Source of the DNA: an uncultured Myxococcaceae bacterium
GTDB taxonomy: Bacteria > Myxococcota_A > Polyangia > Polyangiales > Ga0077539
Reading direction: 5' to 3'
DNA length: 64,000 nucleotides
Assembly: GCA_945952225.1 (NCBI GenBank)
Contig: CAMFHP010000012.1
Coordinates: 43,427 to 107,426 of the forward strand
A program made the position numbers and the translations under genes. Shown one piece after another: positions 48,510-57,390 of this stretch; position 1 is the first letter of the stretch; every line of letters begins with the position of its first letter. The notes beneath the pieces are model-generated. The model saw nothing but the letters and a program-made list of their open reading frames with translations. It searched no databases and was not told where the DNA came from.

Positions 48510-49811
48510 TCAACGCGCTCCTCGAACCCCGTCGAGCATGGCCTCCACGGCCTCGCGCGCTTCCGGCGGAAACACCAGACGACGACGCACGAAGGGAGCC
48601 CCCACCAGACGGCCGATCATGAACGACGCGGACTCCAACGGACGCTGCCCACGCCGCTGTGACACCACCCGCAACGCAGCCTCCGACGACGCGGGAACCT
48701 CGTAGGGAAAGACCTCCGCCTCGTCGAGCTCGCCGTGGTAGCGCGGATCGAACCCGAGCCCCCGCACGATGGTGCGCAGCCCGTCGAGGAGCTCGTCGTC
48801 GTGGGCGCTGTCGACGTCGTCGAGCGACACGGTCTTGAAGAGCGAACGCGCGTGCACACGCGCCGCAAGGCTTGAGAGCACCGGGTCGCGATCGTCTGCC
48901 CAGCTCTGGATGGTCGTCCAGAAGAGGTTGTCGTCGAGGGTGAGGTAGCCCTGCACCGAGACGGGCTCGCCGCGCGCGAAGGCGAGCATCGCCGGGGGCG
49001 TTCCCGCGGGCACACGACCGTCGGACACGAGGTCCGAGAAGCGTCGCACGATCGCGCGGAGCATGGTCTCGCCCGCCCGCGTGGCTTTGTGAAAATAGAC
49101 CTGCTGATACATGAACAGCCGCGCGAGAAAGTACCCCTCCACCGCGGGGAGCCCCTTGGTCCCATCGACCGCGAGGCGCGGCCCGCCCGCATCGGGGTCG
49201 AGCACGAGGGAGCGCAGCAGCCAGTCGAGGTCGTAGAGCCCGTAGCGCGTCCCCGTCATGTACGAGTCGCGAAGCAGGTAATCGCAGCGGTCGACGTCGA
49301 AGGTCCCCGACACGGCGCGGGCCAGGTACGGCACCGGGTGATCGCCGTGCACAAGCCGGTCGACGCGCGCGGGCATCTCCCGATCGAGGGAGGCGAGCAC
49401 ACGGTGAACCTCGGTGTCGGGGTCGAGCACGATCGCGCTCGTCCACTCCTCGTGCGCGGGCATCGAGGGAAAGACCTCTTCGAAGAGGTGCGAGAGCGGT
49501 CCGTGACCGAGGTCGTGGAGCAGCGCAGCCGCGAGGGCGTCTCGCTCGTGCTCGATGGTGAGGGCCGCCGAAGGTCCCAGCGCCGCCGCCAGGGGCCCGA
49601 CCCGCGCGAGAAAGCGCGACATCACATGGGCCGCACCGATCGCGTGCGCAAAGCGCGAATGCTCCGCACCGGGAAACGCCATCGACGCCATGCCCAGCGC
49701 GCGAATGCGCCGCAGCCGCTGGGTCTCCCGCGTGTCGATCAGCGCGGGCACCACCTGCTCCGCAGGCCTCTCGAAGGCCACGAGGCCATGCACAGGATCT
49801 CGCAGGATCAT
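48510..49811 (-). CDS. HD-domain phosphohydrolase (dNTPase/SAMHD1-like family)
   Basis: A 433-residue HD-superfamily protein of the COG1078 type. N-terminal RDPVHG, then metal ligands H51 (HSRFAHAIG), H99-D100 (LLHDLGHG) and the downstream Asp in FDVDRCDYLLRD. Relatives hydrolyse dNTPs or other nucleotides; the actual substrate is not certain. ATG 49811 gives the conserved N-terminus MILRDPVHG; the upstream open frame is not conserved in character. Divergent from the large lipoprotein gene with 129 bases between the starts. Confidence 0.9.
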   Translation of the reverse strand: MILRDPVHGLVAFERPAEQVVPALIDTRETQRLRRIRALGMASMAFPGAEHSRFAHAIGAAHVMSRFLARVGPLAAALGPSAALTIEHERDALAAALLHDLGHGPLSHLFEEVFPSMPAHEEWTSAIVLDPDTEVHRVLASLDREMPARVDRLVHGDHPVPYLARAVSGTFDVDRCDYLLRDSYMTGTRYGLYDLDWLLRSLVLDPDAGGPRLAVDGTKGLPAVEGYFLARLFMYQQVYFHKATRAGETMLRAIVRRFSDLVSDGRVPAGTPPAMLAFARGEPVSVQGYLTLDDNLFWTTIQSWADDRDPVLSSLAARVHARSLFKTVSLDDVDSAHDDELLDGLRTIVRGLGFDPRYHGELDEAEVFPYEVPASSEAALRVVSQRRGQRPLESASFMIGRLVGAPFVRRRLVFPPEAREAVEAMLDGVRGAR

Positions 49812-49928
49812 CGCCGTCCGACCGTGGCGCACACTGCCAGAACGCGCGTCGCCGACGCGAGCACAAACGTCGCCCGCGCCCGCGCGGTGTGCCGACAATC
49901 AAGTCCGCCGGGAGGCTGCCAACCGCGA

Positions 49929-49934
49929 TACCGT
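49929..49934 (+). promoter_or_regulatory. Possible -10 element (TACCGT) for the large lipoprotein
   Basis: TACCGT ends six bases before GTG 49941 and there is no Shine-Dalgarno sequence, matching the arrangement at several other starts in the window. Confidence 0.25.
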
Positions 49935-49940
49935 GGCGCC

Positions 49941-51443
49941 GTGCGACCGAGAACTGAATGGGCGTTCATTGCCGCGGCCCTGGTCTCCGCCTGCCGTGAG
50001 GACCCATCGTCCGCGCCCCTCGCCCCCACGAGCCTCCGCGTCGACGACGCGGGCAGCGTGATCCGCCGCCCGACGGAGCGCGCCACCGGATGCCCCGCCA
50101 CCGCCGCGCGCACCACGTGGACCCGCGGCACCGACCACGGCGGCACGGTGTCGGGCCACGAGCGGTGGTCTCGCGAGGGCTCTCCCCACCGATTGCCCAA
50201 TGGCGTCCATCTCCTCGCGGGCTCCTCGGTGCGCATCGAGCCCTGCGCGGTCGTGGCCGTCGGCCCGGGAGCGGCAATCGTGGTGCAGGACGACGCGCGC
50301 CTCGTCGCCAGCGGCTCGCCCGAGGCGCCCGTTCGCTTCACGAGCACGGCGGCGACCCCGGCGCCCGGTGACTGGGTGGGCCTCGAGTTCCGCGCGCGCG
50401 CCCTGCCCGACACACACCTCACGCACACGTTCGTGGAGTTCGCCGGTGCCGAGGTCGTCGAGCGCGGGGAGGCCCCAGGGGCGATCCGATCGTCGTTGCG
50501 CGCAGGCCTCCACGTCGACCACGTGACCGTGCGTGACAGCGGCGCCTGGGGGGTGGTGCTGCGCGAAGAATCGGGATTCTCCGCGGACTCACGGCACCTC
50601 GTGGTCCACGGGGCGCGCGGTGAGGGAGCCGTTCGCTTCGACGACGTCGATGCGGTCGACACGCTCCCCGACGGTGATCTTACGGGCAATACGCGCAACG
50701 AGGTCTTTCTCGCAGCGCGCGGACGCACGGTGCACCACGACGCCACGTGGCGCGCGCTCGCCGGTGGGGTCCGATACCGCGTACGCCGCGCAGCCCGGAT
50801 TCTCGTGGAGGGCACGGCCGCGCCGCGCCTCACGCTCGCCGCGGGCGTCGCCGTCGCGTTCGAGCCCGACGCGGAGCTCGACGTGGGGTGGAACCTCCCC
50901 GGAGCCCTACAAATCACGGGGGATCGCGCGAATGGCCCGGTGGTGCTCACCGCCGCCGACCACGACCGGGGCGGGCCCGCGCGCTGGGTGGGGGTGATCC
51001 TCGGTGCGCAGACCGACACGACGCGTTCGGCCCTTGTGGGCGCGGTGTTCGAGGGCGCCGGCGCCCCCGCGACGGGGCAGTTCACGGCCTGCCCGATCGC
51101 ACCGGGAGAGACCGTCGAACCGCTCGGAATGCTGTTCCTTCAGGGCCTTCGCGCCGACGGAATGGTGCGCGAGTGCGAGTTCCGCGCGGGCCCACCGTCG
51201 GGCGTCGCGGTGTTCCTCTCGGGCGATTCCGTCGGTCTGGGCAGCGATTTCACAACGCCGTCACGCGGCAACCATTTCGCGAATGCGGGCGTGCGGTGCT
51301 CCGTGCGGATCGCCCCCGGCGCCGGTGGGTGTGCGCCAAGTCCGCGATGTGACGCACAAATCCCCGACCGTCCGCCGACGCACCGCCCCGTTGCCGCCCC
51401 ATCGGGCCCGACGGGAACCTCCGCCGACGACCGTCAACACTGA
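49941..51443 (+). CDS. Large lipoprotein, probable beta-helix fold
   Basis: A 500-residue lipoprotein with lipobox LVSAC near residue 18. The mature part is rich in Gly, Ala and short beta-strands in repeating units such as VRIEPCAVVAVGPGAAIVVQDDARL and is probably a right-handed beta-helix like those of polysaccharide-associated or surface proteins (inference). It has five or six cysteines. No catalytic residues identified. The start is GTG 49941; the long frame upstream is a shadow of the divergent HD gene. Confidence 0.75.
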   Translation: MRPRTEWAFIAAALVSACREDPSSAPLAPTSLRVDDAGSVIRRPTERATGCPATAARTTWTRGTDHGGTVSGHERWSREGSPHRLPNGVHLLAGSSVRIEPCAVVAVGPGAAIVVQDDARLVASGSPEAPVRFTSTAATPAPGDWVGLEFRARALPDTHLTHTFVEFAGAEVVERGEAPGAIRSSLRAGLHVDHVTVRDSGAWGVVLREESGFSADSRHLVVHGARGEGAVRFDDVDAVDTLPDGDLTGNTRNEVFLAARGRTVHHDATWRALAGGVRYRVRRAARILVEGTAAPRLTLAAGVAVAFEPDAELDVGWNLPGALQITGDRANGPVVLTAADHDRGGPARWVGVILGAQTDTTRSALVGAVFEGAGAPATGQFTACPIAPGETVEPLGMLFLQGLRADGMVRECEFRAGPPSGVAVFLSGDSVGLGSDFTTPSRGNHFANAGVRCSVRIAPGAGGCAPSPRCDAQIPDRPPTHRPVAAPSGPTGTSADDRQH

Positions 51444-51620
51444 ACACCCGTCCATGGCTCAAACTTCTTTCAGAGCGCCGCCGCGGCCCGAAGAATTCCC
51501 GCCCGATTTCCATCAGTTACGCGCGGGACGTTCCCTGTCTGCACGGCGAATCCCCGGTCGCGATGGGCTTCGCGGATGCGTAGACCGCAACGCACCCCCG
51601 TCGCGCCCTTTGTTTTCAAG

Positions 51621-51632
51621 CAGTCGCGACTG
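51621..51632. repeat. Perfect palindrome CAGTCGCGACTG
   Basis: A 12-base perfect palindrome about 200 bases upstream of the MerR-type gene. This could be an operator for a dimeric regulator. No family consensus recognised. Confidence 0.35.
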
Positions 51633-51751
51633 GAGCTCTGAGCCTTCGATTGGGCACAAGTGACCACTGAACAGAAGATCCGCGCTTGTGTCGCCCGGCG
51701 CCTTGCGGCACTAACCGTTTCGTCGCCGCGAGAGACGGGATGACCGGTTTC

Positions 51752-51782
51752 TTGACAGGTCGATTCGATTCAAGCGAATGAA
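51752..51782 (+). promoter_or_regulatory. Possible MerR-type promoter with internal dyad
   Basis: A consensus -35 TTGACA (51752-51757) is followed by the dyad ATTCG-N7-CGAAT (51763-51767 and 51775-51779) and a poor -10 (AATGAA, 51777-51782) at 19-base spacing. MerR regulators act on promoters with long 19-20 base spacers holding their dyad operator, so this may be autoregulation of the gene at 51827. The -10 match is weak. Confidence 0.35.
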
Positions 51783-51826
51783 CCATCCGTCGCCGGACGA
51801 AGCCCGCGACGAGGTGGTCAACCGAG

Positions 51827-52357
51827 ATGGGAGCATGGTCGGAGGACGAGTTGGCGAAGATCGAAGCGGAGCACCCTGAGGGGCTCGCGGCCGCGGAGAT
51901 CATCAGCCTCCTCGATGGGATGGGCGTGCGGTTCAGCGAGGCGTCGCTTCGCAAGTACGTCCAGCTTGAGCTCCTCCCCCGCAGCGTTCGCGTGGGTCAT
52001 CGTGGTCGGCAGGGCGGCTCGCAGGGACAGTATCCGGTAGAAATTCTTCGTCAGATTCTTGAGATCAAGAAGCTCTTGAGCGAAGGGAAGGGCATCGAGG
52101 AGATCCGGTCGAAGGCGCTTCTGATCCAACATGAGATCGACAACCTCGAAGCGAACATCCGCAGGGTGTTCGAGGGTATCGAGAGGGCGCTGGAGAGCGG
52201 TTCCGACGAGGTCACCCGAGAGCAATGCCGCCGTGAAATGCGTGAGGCGAAAGCCGCCGCGGCGGATCTGGTGAGACGGTTGAGGGCAGTGGAAGGCCGA
52301 CGGAACAGCGAGATTCGAGTGACGGCGGTCGAGACTGCGAAGCGACAGACAGGGTAG
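51827..52357 (+). CDS. MerR-family HTH regulator
   Basis: A 176-residue protein with an N-terminal winged helix of the MerR type (about 15-85: LLDGMGVRFSEASLRKYVQLELLPRS, then a wing GRQGGSQGQYP), followed by a long predicted coiled coil (about 90-160) as in MerR dimers. There is no obvious ligand-binding domain or cysteine sensor. It lies 310 bases upstream of the sigma-region-4-like gene on the same strand and may control it (inference). Confidence 0.82.
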   Translation: MGAWSEDELAKIEAEHPEGLAAAEIISLLDGMGVRFSEASLRKYVQLELLPRSVRVGHRGRQGGSQGQYPVEILRQILEIKKLLSEGKGIEEIRSKALLIQHEIDNLEANIRRVFEGIERALESGSDEVTREQCRREMREAKAAAADLVRRLRAVEGRRNSEIRVTAVETAKRQTG

Positions 52358-52666
52358 AACCTGTCACGAGACCACTGGGGAGGAGACGGGCCGGCCGGTT
52401 ACGGATCGGGCGGCGCCGCCGGTGGTTTCATCTCCGGAGAGTTTTCCGCGCACGCCGCGGACGTCGGTGGCCAATAGGGGGCCACGCGACGGCCAGAGCG
52501 GGCGCAGCAGAGCAGGCGTTGTCTTGGAGCTGCTGCAGGGCGGCGTCGCGCGCAGGGGATAGCGCGCGGCGGCACACCCGCCGTGACGGCCTCTCAAGGC
52601 ACAACAGGGAACATCCCCGCTGCGCGGGCACGCGGCGGGAACACTGACGTTTCTGGAGGACGACCG
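52358..52666 (+). other. Intergenic region with GC-rich dyads
   Basis: 309 bases between the MerR-type gene and the sigma-like gene. It contains palindromes GGCCGGCC (52389-52396) and GGCGGCGCCGCC (52409-52420), and the hairpin at 52467-52485. No coding frame with gene-like composition. The 3' end has the Shine-Dalgarno GGAGGA at 52655-52660 for the next gene. Confidence 0.45.
52467..52485 (+). repeat. Hairpin GTGGCC-N7-GGCCAC
   Basis: Perfect 6-base stem with a 7-base loop (AATAGGG). It may be an operator or part of the 5' leader of the sigma-like gene. It has no following T-tract, so it is not a simple terminator. Confidence 0.35.
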
Positions 52667-53212
52667 ATGACGACGATGGGACCATTCGAGGTGAGCGGGC
52701 GCGATGTGGCGATCACGGACGAAGCGGCCGTGGGCCTCGCGCATGCGATCGACCTCACCCAGGTGGAGGACACTGACGACGAGGCGTCGCACCGCAAGCC
52801 TCGCGTGCGTGCCCGCACCATCTCGATCAAGCGCCTCAGCAAGCGCGAGCTCGAGCGCGGTCGGATGCTCTTTCCCGAGACCGAGTACGAGCGCCCGCGC
52901 ACCCGTGGTGACTGCCAGCACGGCCCGCACTCGGAGCGGCCCTGCCCGTTCGTGAGCTGCAAGCACCACCTCTACCTCGACGTGAACGAGCGCACGGGGT
53001 CGATCAAGGTGAACTTCCCCGACCTCGAGGTCTGGGATCTTCCCGAGACCTGCGCGCTCGACATCGCCGACCGCGGCGGCATCACGCTCGAAGAGGTCGG
53101 TGAGATCATGAACCTCACGCGCGAGCGCATCCGTCAGCTCGAAACCCGCGGCCTCGCGAAGCTCAAGGCCCTCGGCGAGATGGCCTCGCTCTCGGACTAC
53201 TGCGACGACTGA
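52667..53212 (+). CDS. Sigma-70 region-4-like DNA-binding protein with Cys cluster
   Basis: A 181-residue protein without sigma region 2. The C-terminus (137-170, [20 protein letters not shown] onward) is a typical region 4.2 helix-turn-helix. In front lies a cysteine-bearing segment with C83, C93, C98 and C129 plus several His ([19 protein letters not shown]), suggestive of a metal site. GGAGGA seven bases before ATG 52667 decides the start. It lies 75 bases upstream of purH. It may be a transcription regulator that acts on RNA polymerase at promoters, not a complete sigma factor (inference). Confidence 0.83.
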   Translation: MTTMGPFEVSGRDVAITDEAAVGLAHAIDLTQVEDTDDEASHRKPRVRARTISIKRLSKRELERGRMLFPETEYERPRTRGDCQHGPHSERPCPFVSCKHHLYLDVNERTGSIKVNFPDLEVWDLPETCALDIADRGGITLEEVGEIMNLTRERIRQLETRGLAKLKALGEMASLSDYCDD

Positions 53213-53287
53213 GCGAGGCGCGCGCCGCGTGGCGCACCGTTCCCGGCGCGCCGTCCGCTCTCCCACGACCCTCCCCCGGAGCCTCCG

Positions 53288-54859
53288 ATGCCGATCCGTC
53301 GCGCGCTCGTGTCTGTGAGCGACAAGCGTGGCCTCGTGCCTTTTCTTCAGGCCCTGACGGCCCGCGGCGTCGAGGTGCTCTCGACAGGCGGCACGGCGCG
53401 CGCGCTGCGCGACGCGGGCCTCGCCGTGACCGACGTGAGCGCCTACACGGGCTCTCCCGAGATCATGGACGGCCGCGTGAAGACGCTGCATCCGAAGGTG
53501 CACGGCGCGATCCTGATGCGCGAGCGCGACGACGACCGCGAGGCGCTCGCCTCCATCGGCGGCGCGCCCATCGACCTCGTCGTGGTGAACCTCTACCCCT
53601 TCGAGGAGACGCTGCGTCGACCGGGCGCCTCGCATGACGAGCTGGTGGAGAAGATCGACATCGGCGGCCCTGCGATGGTGCGCGCCGCAGCGAAGAACCA
53701 CGCGCGTGTCACCGTCGTCGTCGACCCCTCGGACTATCCCTCCGTACTCGCAGAGATCGAGCGCAGCGGCGATGTGGGCCACGACCTTCGCGTGGCGCTC
53801 GCGTCGAAGGCGTTCTCGCACACGGCCCGCTACGACGGCGCCATCGCGATGTACCTCTCGAGCCTCGACGCCGAGGGCGGACGCGAGCGCTACCCCCGCG
53901 CGCTCCACCTCGCGTACGAGCGCGCGTACCCGCTGCGCTACGGGGAGAATCCCCACCAGACGGGCGCGTTCTACCGCGAGATCGGCGCCGTCGAGGGCAG
54001 CCTCGGACGCGCGGCCTCCGTGGGCGCAGGCGGAAAAGAGCTCTCGTACAACAACCTCGTCGACGTCGACGCAGCGCTCGAAGCGGTGCGCGAGTTCGCC
54101 TCGCCCGCGGCGGTGGTGGTGAAGCACACGAACCCCTGCGGCGTGGCCACGGCCGACTCGCTCGAACAGGCCTACCGCGCGGCGCGCGCGGCCGACGAGC
54201 TCAGCGCGTTCGGCGGCATCGTGGCGCTCAACCGCGCGGTCGACGTCGAGACGGCGCACGCGCTCGTCGAGACCTTTCTCGAAGCCGTGGTGGCGCCGAC
54301 CTTCGAGGCGGATGCGCTCAAGGTGCTGCACCAGAAGAAGAACCTCCGGCTTCTTGAGACGCGCGCGTGGCTCGCCTCCGACGAGGCTGCGCGCACCGTG
54401 AAGCACGTCTCCGGCGGCCTGCTCGTGCAGGAGCGCGACAACCGCGCGCGCGGCGAGGTCGAGGGCGCACGCGTGGTGACGAAGCGCGCCCCGACCGACG
54501 AAGAACTCCGCGCGCTCACCTTCGCGTGGGCCGTGGCGAAGCACGTGAAGTCGAACGCGATCGTGATGGCGCGGGCGAACGGTCCGCAATGCTACACGGT
54601 GGGCGTGGGGGCCGGGCAGATGTCGCGCGTGGTGTCCGTCGAGGTGGCCGCGTCGAAGAGCGGTGACCTGGCGCGCGGCGCGGTGCTGGCGTCCGACGCG
54701 TTCTTTCCCTTTCCCGATGGTGTGGAGCGCGCGGCCGAGGCCGGTGTGACGGCCATCGTGCAGCCTGGCGGGAGCATCAAAGATCCCGACGTCATCGCCG
54801 CGGCCGACGCGCACAACATCGCCATGGTGTTCACGGGCGCGCGTCACTTCCGCCACTGA
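53288..54859 (+). CDS. purH: Bifunctional AICAR transformylase / IMP cyclohydrolase PurH
   Basis: Catalyses the last two steps of IMP synthesis. The N-terminal IMP cyclohydrolase (MGS fold, about 1-200, VSVSDKRGL, STGGTARAL, SPEIMDGRVKTLHPKVHG) and the C-terminal transformylase (about 205-523, with SNAIV and VKHTNPCG blocks) are both intact; 523 residues. GGAG precedes the ATG. Followed by purD after 29 bases. Confidence 0.97.
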   Translation: MPIRRALVSVSDKRGLVPFLQALTARGVEVLSTGGTARALRDAGLAVTDVSAYTGSPEIMDGRVKTLHPKVHGAILMRERDDDREALASIGGAPIDLVVVNLYPFEETLRRPGASHDELVEKIDIGGPAMVRAAAKNHARVTVVVDPSDYPSVLAEIERSGDVGHDLRVALASKAFSHTARYDGAIAMYLSSLDAEGGRERYPRALHLAYERAYPLRYGENPHQTGAFYREIGAVEGSLGRAASVGAGGKELSYNNLVDVDAALEAVREFASPAAVVVKHTNPCGVATADSLEQAYRAARAADELSAFGGIVALNRAVDVETAHALVETFLEAVVAPTFEADALKVLHQKKNLRLLETRAWLASDEAARTVKHVSGGLLVQERDNRARGEVEGARVVTKRAPTDEELRALTFAWAVAKHVKSNAIVMARANGPQCYTVGVGAGQMSRVVSVEVAASKSGDLARGAVLASDAFFPFPDGVERAAEAGVTAIVQPGGSIKDPDVIAAADAHNIAMVFTGARHFRH

Positions 54860-54888
54860 GCGCGCCGCCGGGCGCGCGGGAGTCCTCG

Positions 54889-56163
54889 ATGCGAGTGCTG
54901 GTCCTCGGTTCGGGCGCACGGGAGCACGCGCTCTGCGCGCACCTCGCCCGCTCACCGCGCGTGTCGTACGTCGCGGCTGCGCCGGGCAATCCCGGCATCG
55001 CGACCGTCGCCGAGGCGCACGCCGTCGCGGCCGACGACGTGCCCCGCATCGTTGCGCTGGCGCAAAGCTGCTTGATCGACCTGGTGGTCGTCGGACCCGA
55101 GGTTCCGCTCGTAGCGGGCGTGGCCGACGCGCTCCGCACCGCAGGCATCGCGTGCTTCGGACCGGGGGCCGACGGCGCGCGCCTCGAAGGTTCGAAGTCG
55201 TTCTCGAAGGACTTCATGGCGCGCCATGGAATCCCCACGGCACGCTACGCGACCTTCTCCGCGCTCGACGCGGCGGTCGCCTACGTGCGCGCTGCGGACC
55301 ACCGCGTCGTGGTGAAGGCCGACGGACTCGCCGCGGGCAAGGGAGTGGTCGTCTGCGACGGGGTCGACGACGCCGTCGAGGCGGTGGAGCGCGCGCTCCG
55401 CGACGGCGCGTTCGGCGATGCAGGCCGCACCGTGGTCATCGAAGAACGCCTTGAAGGACAGGAGATTTCCTTCCATGCGGTGACCGACGGCGCGCGGGTC
55501 GAATTGTTCGGCGCCGCGCAGGATCACAAGCGCCTCGGCGACGGAGACACGGGCCCCAACACCGGCGGCATGGGCGCGTACAGCCCCGTGCCGGTGTGCA
55601 CACCCGACCTCGAAGCCCGCGTGATGCGCGAGGTGATCGCCCCCACCCTCGACGGCCTGCGACGCGACGGCATCGCCTTCCGCGGCGTGCTCTTCGTGGG
55701 GCTCATGGTGGGCGCCGACGGAGCGCCTCGCGTGCTGGAGTACAACGTCCGCTTCGGCGACCCCGAGTGCGCGGTGTTGCTCGCGCGCCTCGACGATGCG
55801 ACGCCGTGGCTCTGGGGCGCGGCGACGGGCGCGTGGCCGACGGAACCTTTGCGCCCACGCAACGATGCGTCCATCGGCGTGGTGATCGCGGCCGAGGGTT
55901 ATCCCGATGCCCCGAGGCGGGGCGCGGTGATTCGAGGGCTCGATGCGGCAGCGGCCATCGAGGGCGTGAGGGTGTTCCACGCGGGCACGGGGCGTAGCGA
56001 CGGGGCGTGGGTCACGGCGGGCGGACGCGTGCTCCTGGTGACGGCGACGGCGGCGACCCTTCGCGACGCAGCGGCGGTGGCGTACCGCGCGGTCGATGCG
56101 ATCGAGCTCGCGGGCGCGCAGGTGCGACGTGACATCGGGTGGCGCGCGTTCGCGCAGGGGTGA
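54889..56163 (+). CDS. purD: Phosphoribosylamine-glycine ligase PurD
   Basis: ATP-grasp enzyme that makes glycinamide ribonucleotide, step two of purine synthesis. N-terminal VLVLGSGAREHAL, ATP-grasp core with VVKADGLAAGKGV and the signature DTGPNTGGMGAYSP; 424 residues. Operon with purH. A Ser/Thr kinase gene follows after 60 bases. Confidence 0.97.
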   Translation: MRVLVLGSGAREHALCAHLARSPRVSYVAAAPGNPGIATVAEAHAVAADDVPRIVALAQSCLIDLVVVGPEVPLVAGVADALRTAGIACFGPGADGARLEGSKSFSKDFMARHGIPTARYATFSALDAAVAYVRAADHRVVVKADGLAAGKGVVVCDGVDDAVEAVERALRDGAFGDAGRTVVIEERLEGQEISFHAVTDGARVELFGAAQDHKRLGDGDTGPNTGGMGAYSPVPVCTPDLEARVMREVIAPTLDGLRRDGIAFRGVLFVGLMVGADGAPRVLEYNVRFGDPECAVLLARLDDATPWLWGAATGAWPTEPLRPRNDASIGVVIAAEGYPDAPRRGAVIRGLDAAAAIEGVRVFHAGTGRSDGAWVTAGGRVLLVTATAATLRDAAAVAYRAVDAIELAGAQVRRDIGWRAFAQG

Positions 56164-56223
56164 CCGCGTGCGCGAAACTCGATCTTGCAGGGCTGCGGAG
56201 AGATTGCGACACTGCGCGCGACC

Positions 56224-57390
56224 ATGCGTTTGATCCATCCGGCGGAGCGGGTCGGCACGCGAATCGCCGGGAAGTACCAGATCGTTCGTGTCATCGGAGA
56301 AGGTGGCATGGGCGCCGTGTTCGAGGCGCGCCACGTCCAGATGGACCGTCGCGTCGCGATCAAGATGCTCCGCTCGGAGTTCGTGCGCGACCACGGCGCC
56401 GTGGAGCGCTTTCTCCGCGAGGCGCGCACCGCGGCGTCGGTGGTGCACAAGAGCATCGTGCAGATCCTCGACTTCGGAGAGGCCGAAGACGGCACGCCCT
56501 TCATCGTGATGGCCTACCTCGACGGGCAGACGCTCGCCGAGCAGTTCTACCGTCGCGGCCGCCTCTCCGAACTCGAGGCCGTGCACATCGTCGCGCCGAT
56601 CGCCAACGCGCTGGAGCGCGCGCACCAGCGCGGGATCATCCACCGCGACCTGAAGCCCGAGAACATCTTCATGGCCCGCGACACCGACGGCCGCGAGCGC
56701 CCGGTGCTCGTCGACTTCGGCGTGTCGAAGCTCCGCGGCGAGAGTGAGGCCGTGGCGTCGAACGCGGGCGGGCCCATCACCATGCTCGGTACGCCCGCCT
56801 ACATGGCGCCGGAGCAGATCATGGGCAGCGGCGTGGTCGATGCGCGCACGGACATCTACGCGATGGGCGTGACGCTCTACGAGCTGCTCACGGGGCTCTC
56901 GCCGTTCCAGCGCGAGAGCGCGCAGGCCACGATGAGCGCGATCATGAACGAGGGCGTGCGGTCTCCGTCGCGCATCGTTCCGACGATCTCGCCCGCGATG
57001 GAGGCCGTGGTGCTCTGCGCGATGGCGCGCGATCCGGCGCACCGTTTCCCGACGATGGAGGCGCTGCAGCATGCGCTGCAAGACGTTCTGCTCGAACCGA
57101 ACGGCTCGCAGTTTCTGCTCCAGTATCCGCTCGCCCGTGCGGTGATCCATGCGCGGTCGACGCAGCCCGCGGGGCCCGACGCGCCGGTGACCGCGGGTGC
57201 CGAGATCGCCGACAACCGTCAGCGCACGGTGATGATCGTGGTGGGCGCCGACGGAACGGCCACGGTGCCCGCGGAGGCGCCGCGCGCGAAGGGAACTTCG
57301 TCACGCCACATCGGCGTCGCCGTGGCGGTGCTGCTCTTTCTCGGCGGCATGGCGATGCTCGCCTTCGCGGTGCTCAGCGAGCGGAGCTGA
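56224..57390 (+). CDS. Tail-anchored Ser/Thr protein kinase
   Basis: A 388-residue kinase with a complete catalytic set: GEGGMG (25-30), Lys47 (VAIK), HRDLKPEN (140-147), DFG (164-166), APE (196-198). A linker of about 70 residues follows the kinase domain. The only membrane segment is at the extreme C-terminus (about 362-384), leaving only SERS outside, so no extracellular sensor domain exists. ATG 56224 is chosen; 13 further codons upstream are in frame. The 3' end overlaps the convergent carboxypeptidase gene by 17 bases. Confidence 0.9.
   Translation: MRLIHPAERVGTRIAGKYQIVRVIGEGGMGAVFEARHVQMDRRVAIKMLRSEFVRDHGAVERFLREARTAASVVHKSIVQILDFGEAEDGTPFIVMAYLDGQTLAEQFYRRGRLSELEAVHIVAPIANALERAHQRGIIHRDLKPENIFMARDTDGRERPVLVDFGVSKLRGESEAVASNAGGPITMLGTPAYMAPEQIMGSGVVDARTDIYAMGVTLYELLTGLSPFQRESAQATMSAIMNEGVRSPSRIVPTISPAMEAVVLCAMARDPAHRFPTMEALQHALQDVLLEPNGSQFLLQYPLARAVIHARSTQPAGPDAPVTAGAEIADNRQRTVMIVVGADGTATVPAEAPRAKGTSSRHIGVAVAVLLFLGGMAMLAFAVLSERS

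Larger units (their letters stand above)
51444..51826 (+). other. Intergenic region before the MerR-type gene
   Basis: 383 bases of lower GC than the surroundings without a convincing gene. It holds a perfect 12-base palindrome at 51621-51632 and, near its 3' end, a TTGACA hexamer with a dyad behind it (51752-51782). Confidence 0.5.

Noticed and set aside
51454..51663. Short ORF beginning MAQTSF after the large lipoprotein
   Set aside because: Composition does not resemble a folded protein and it crosses the palindrome; more likely non-coding.
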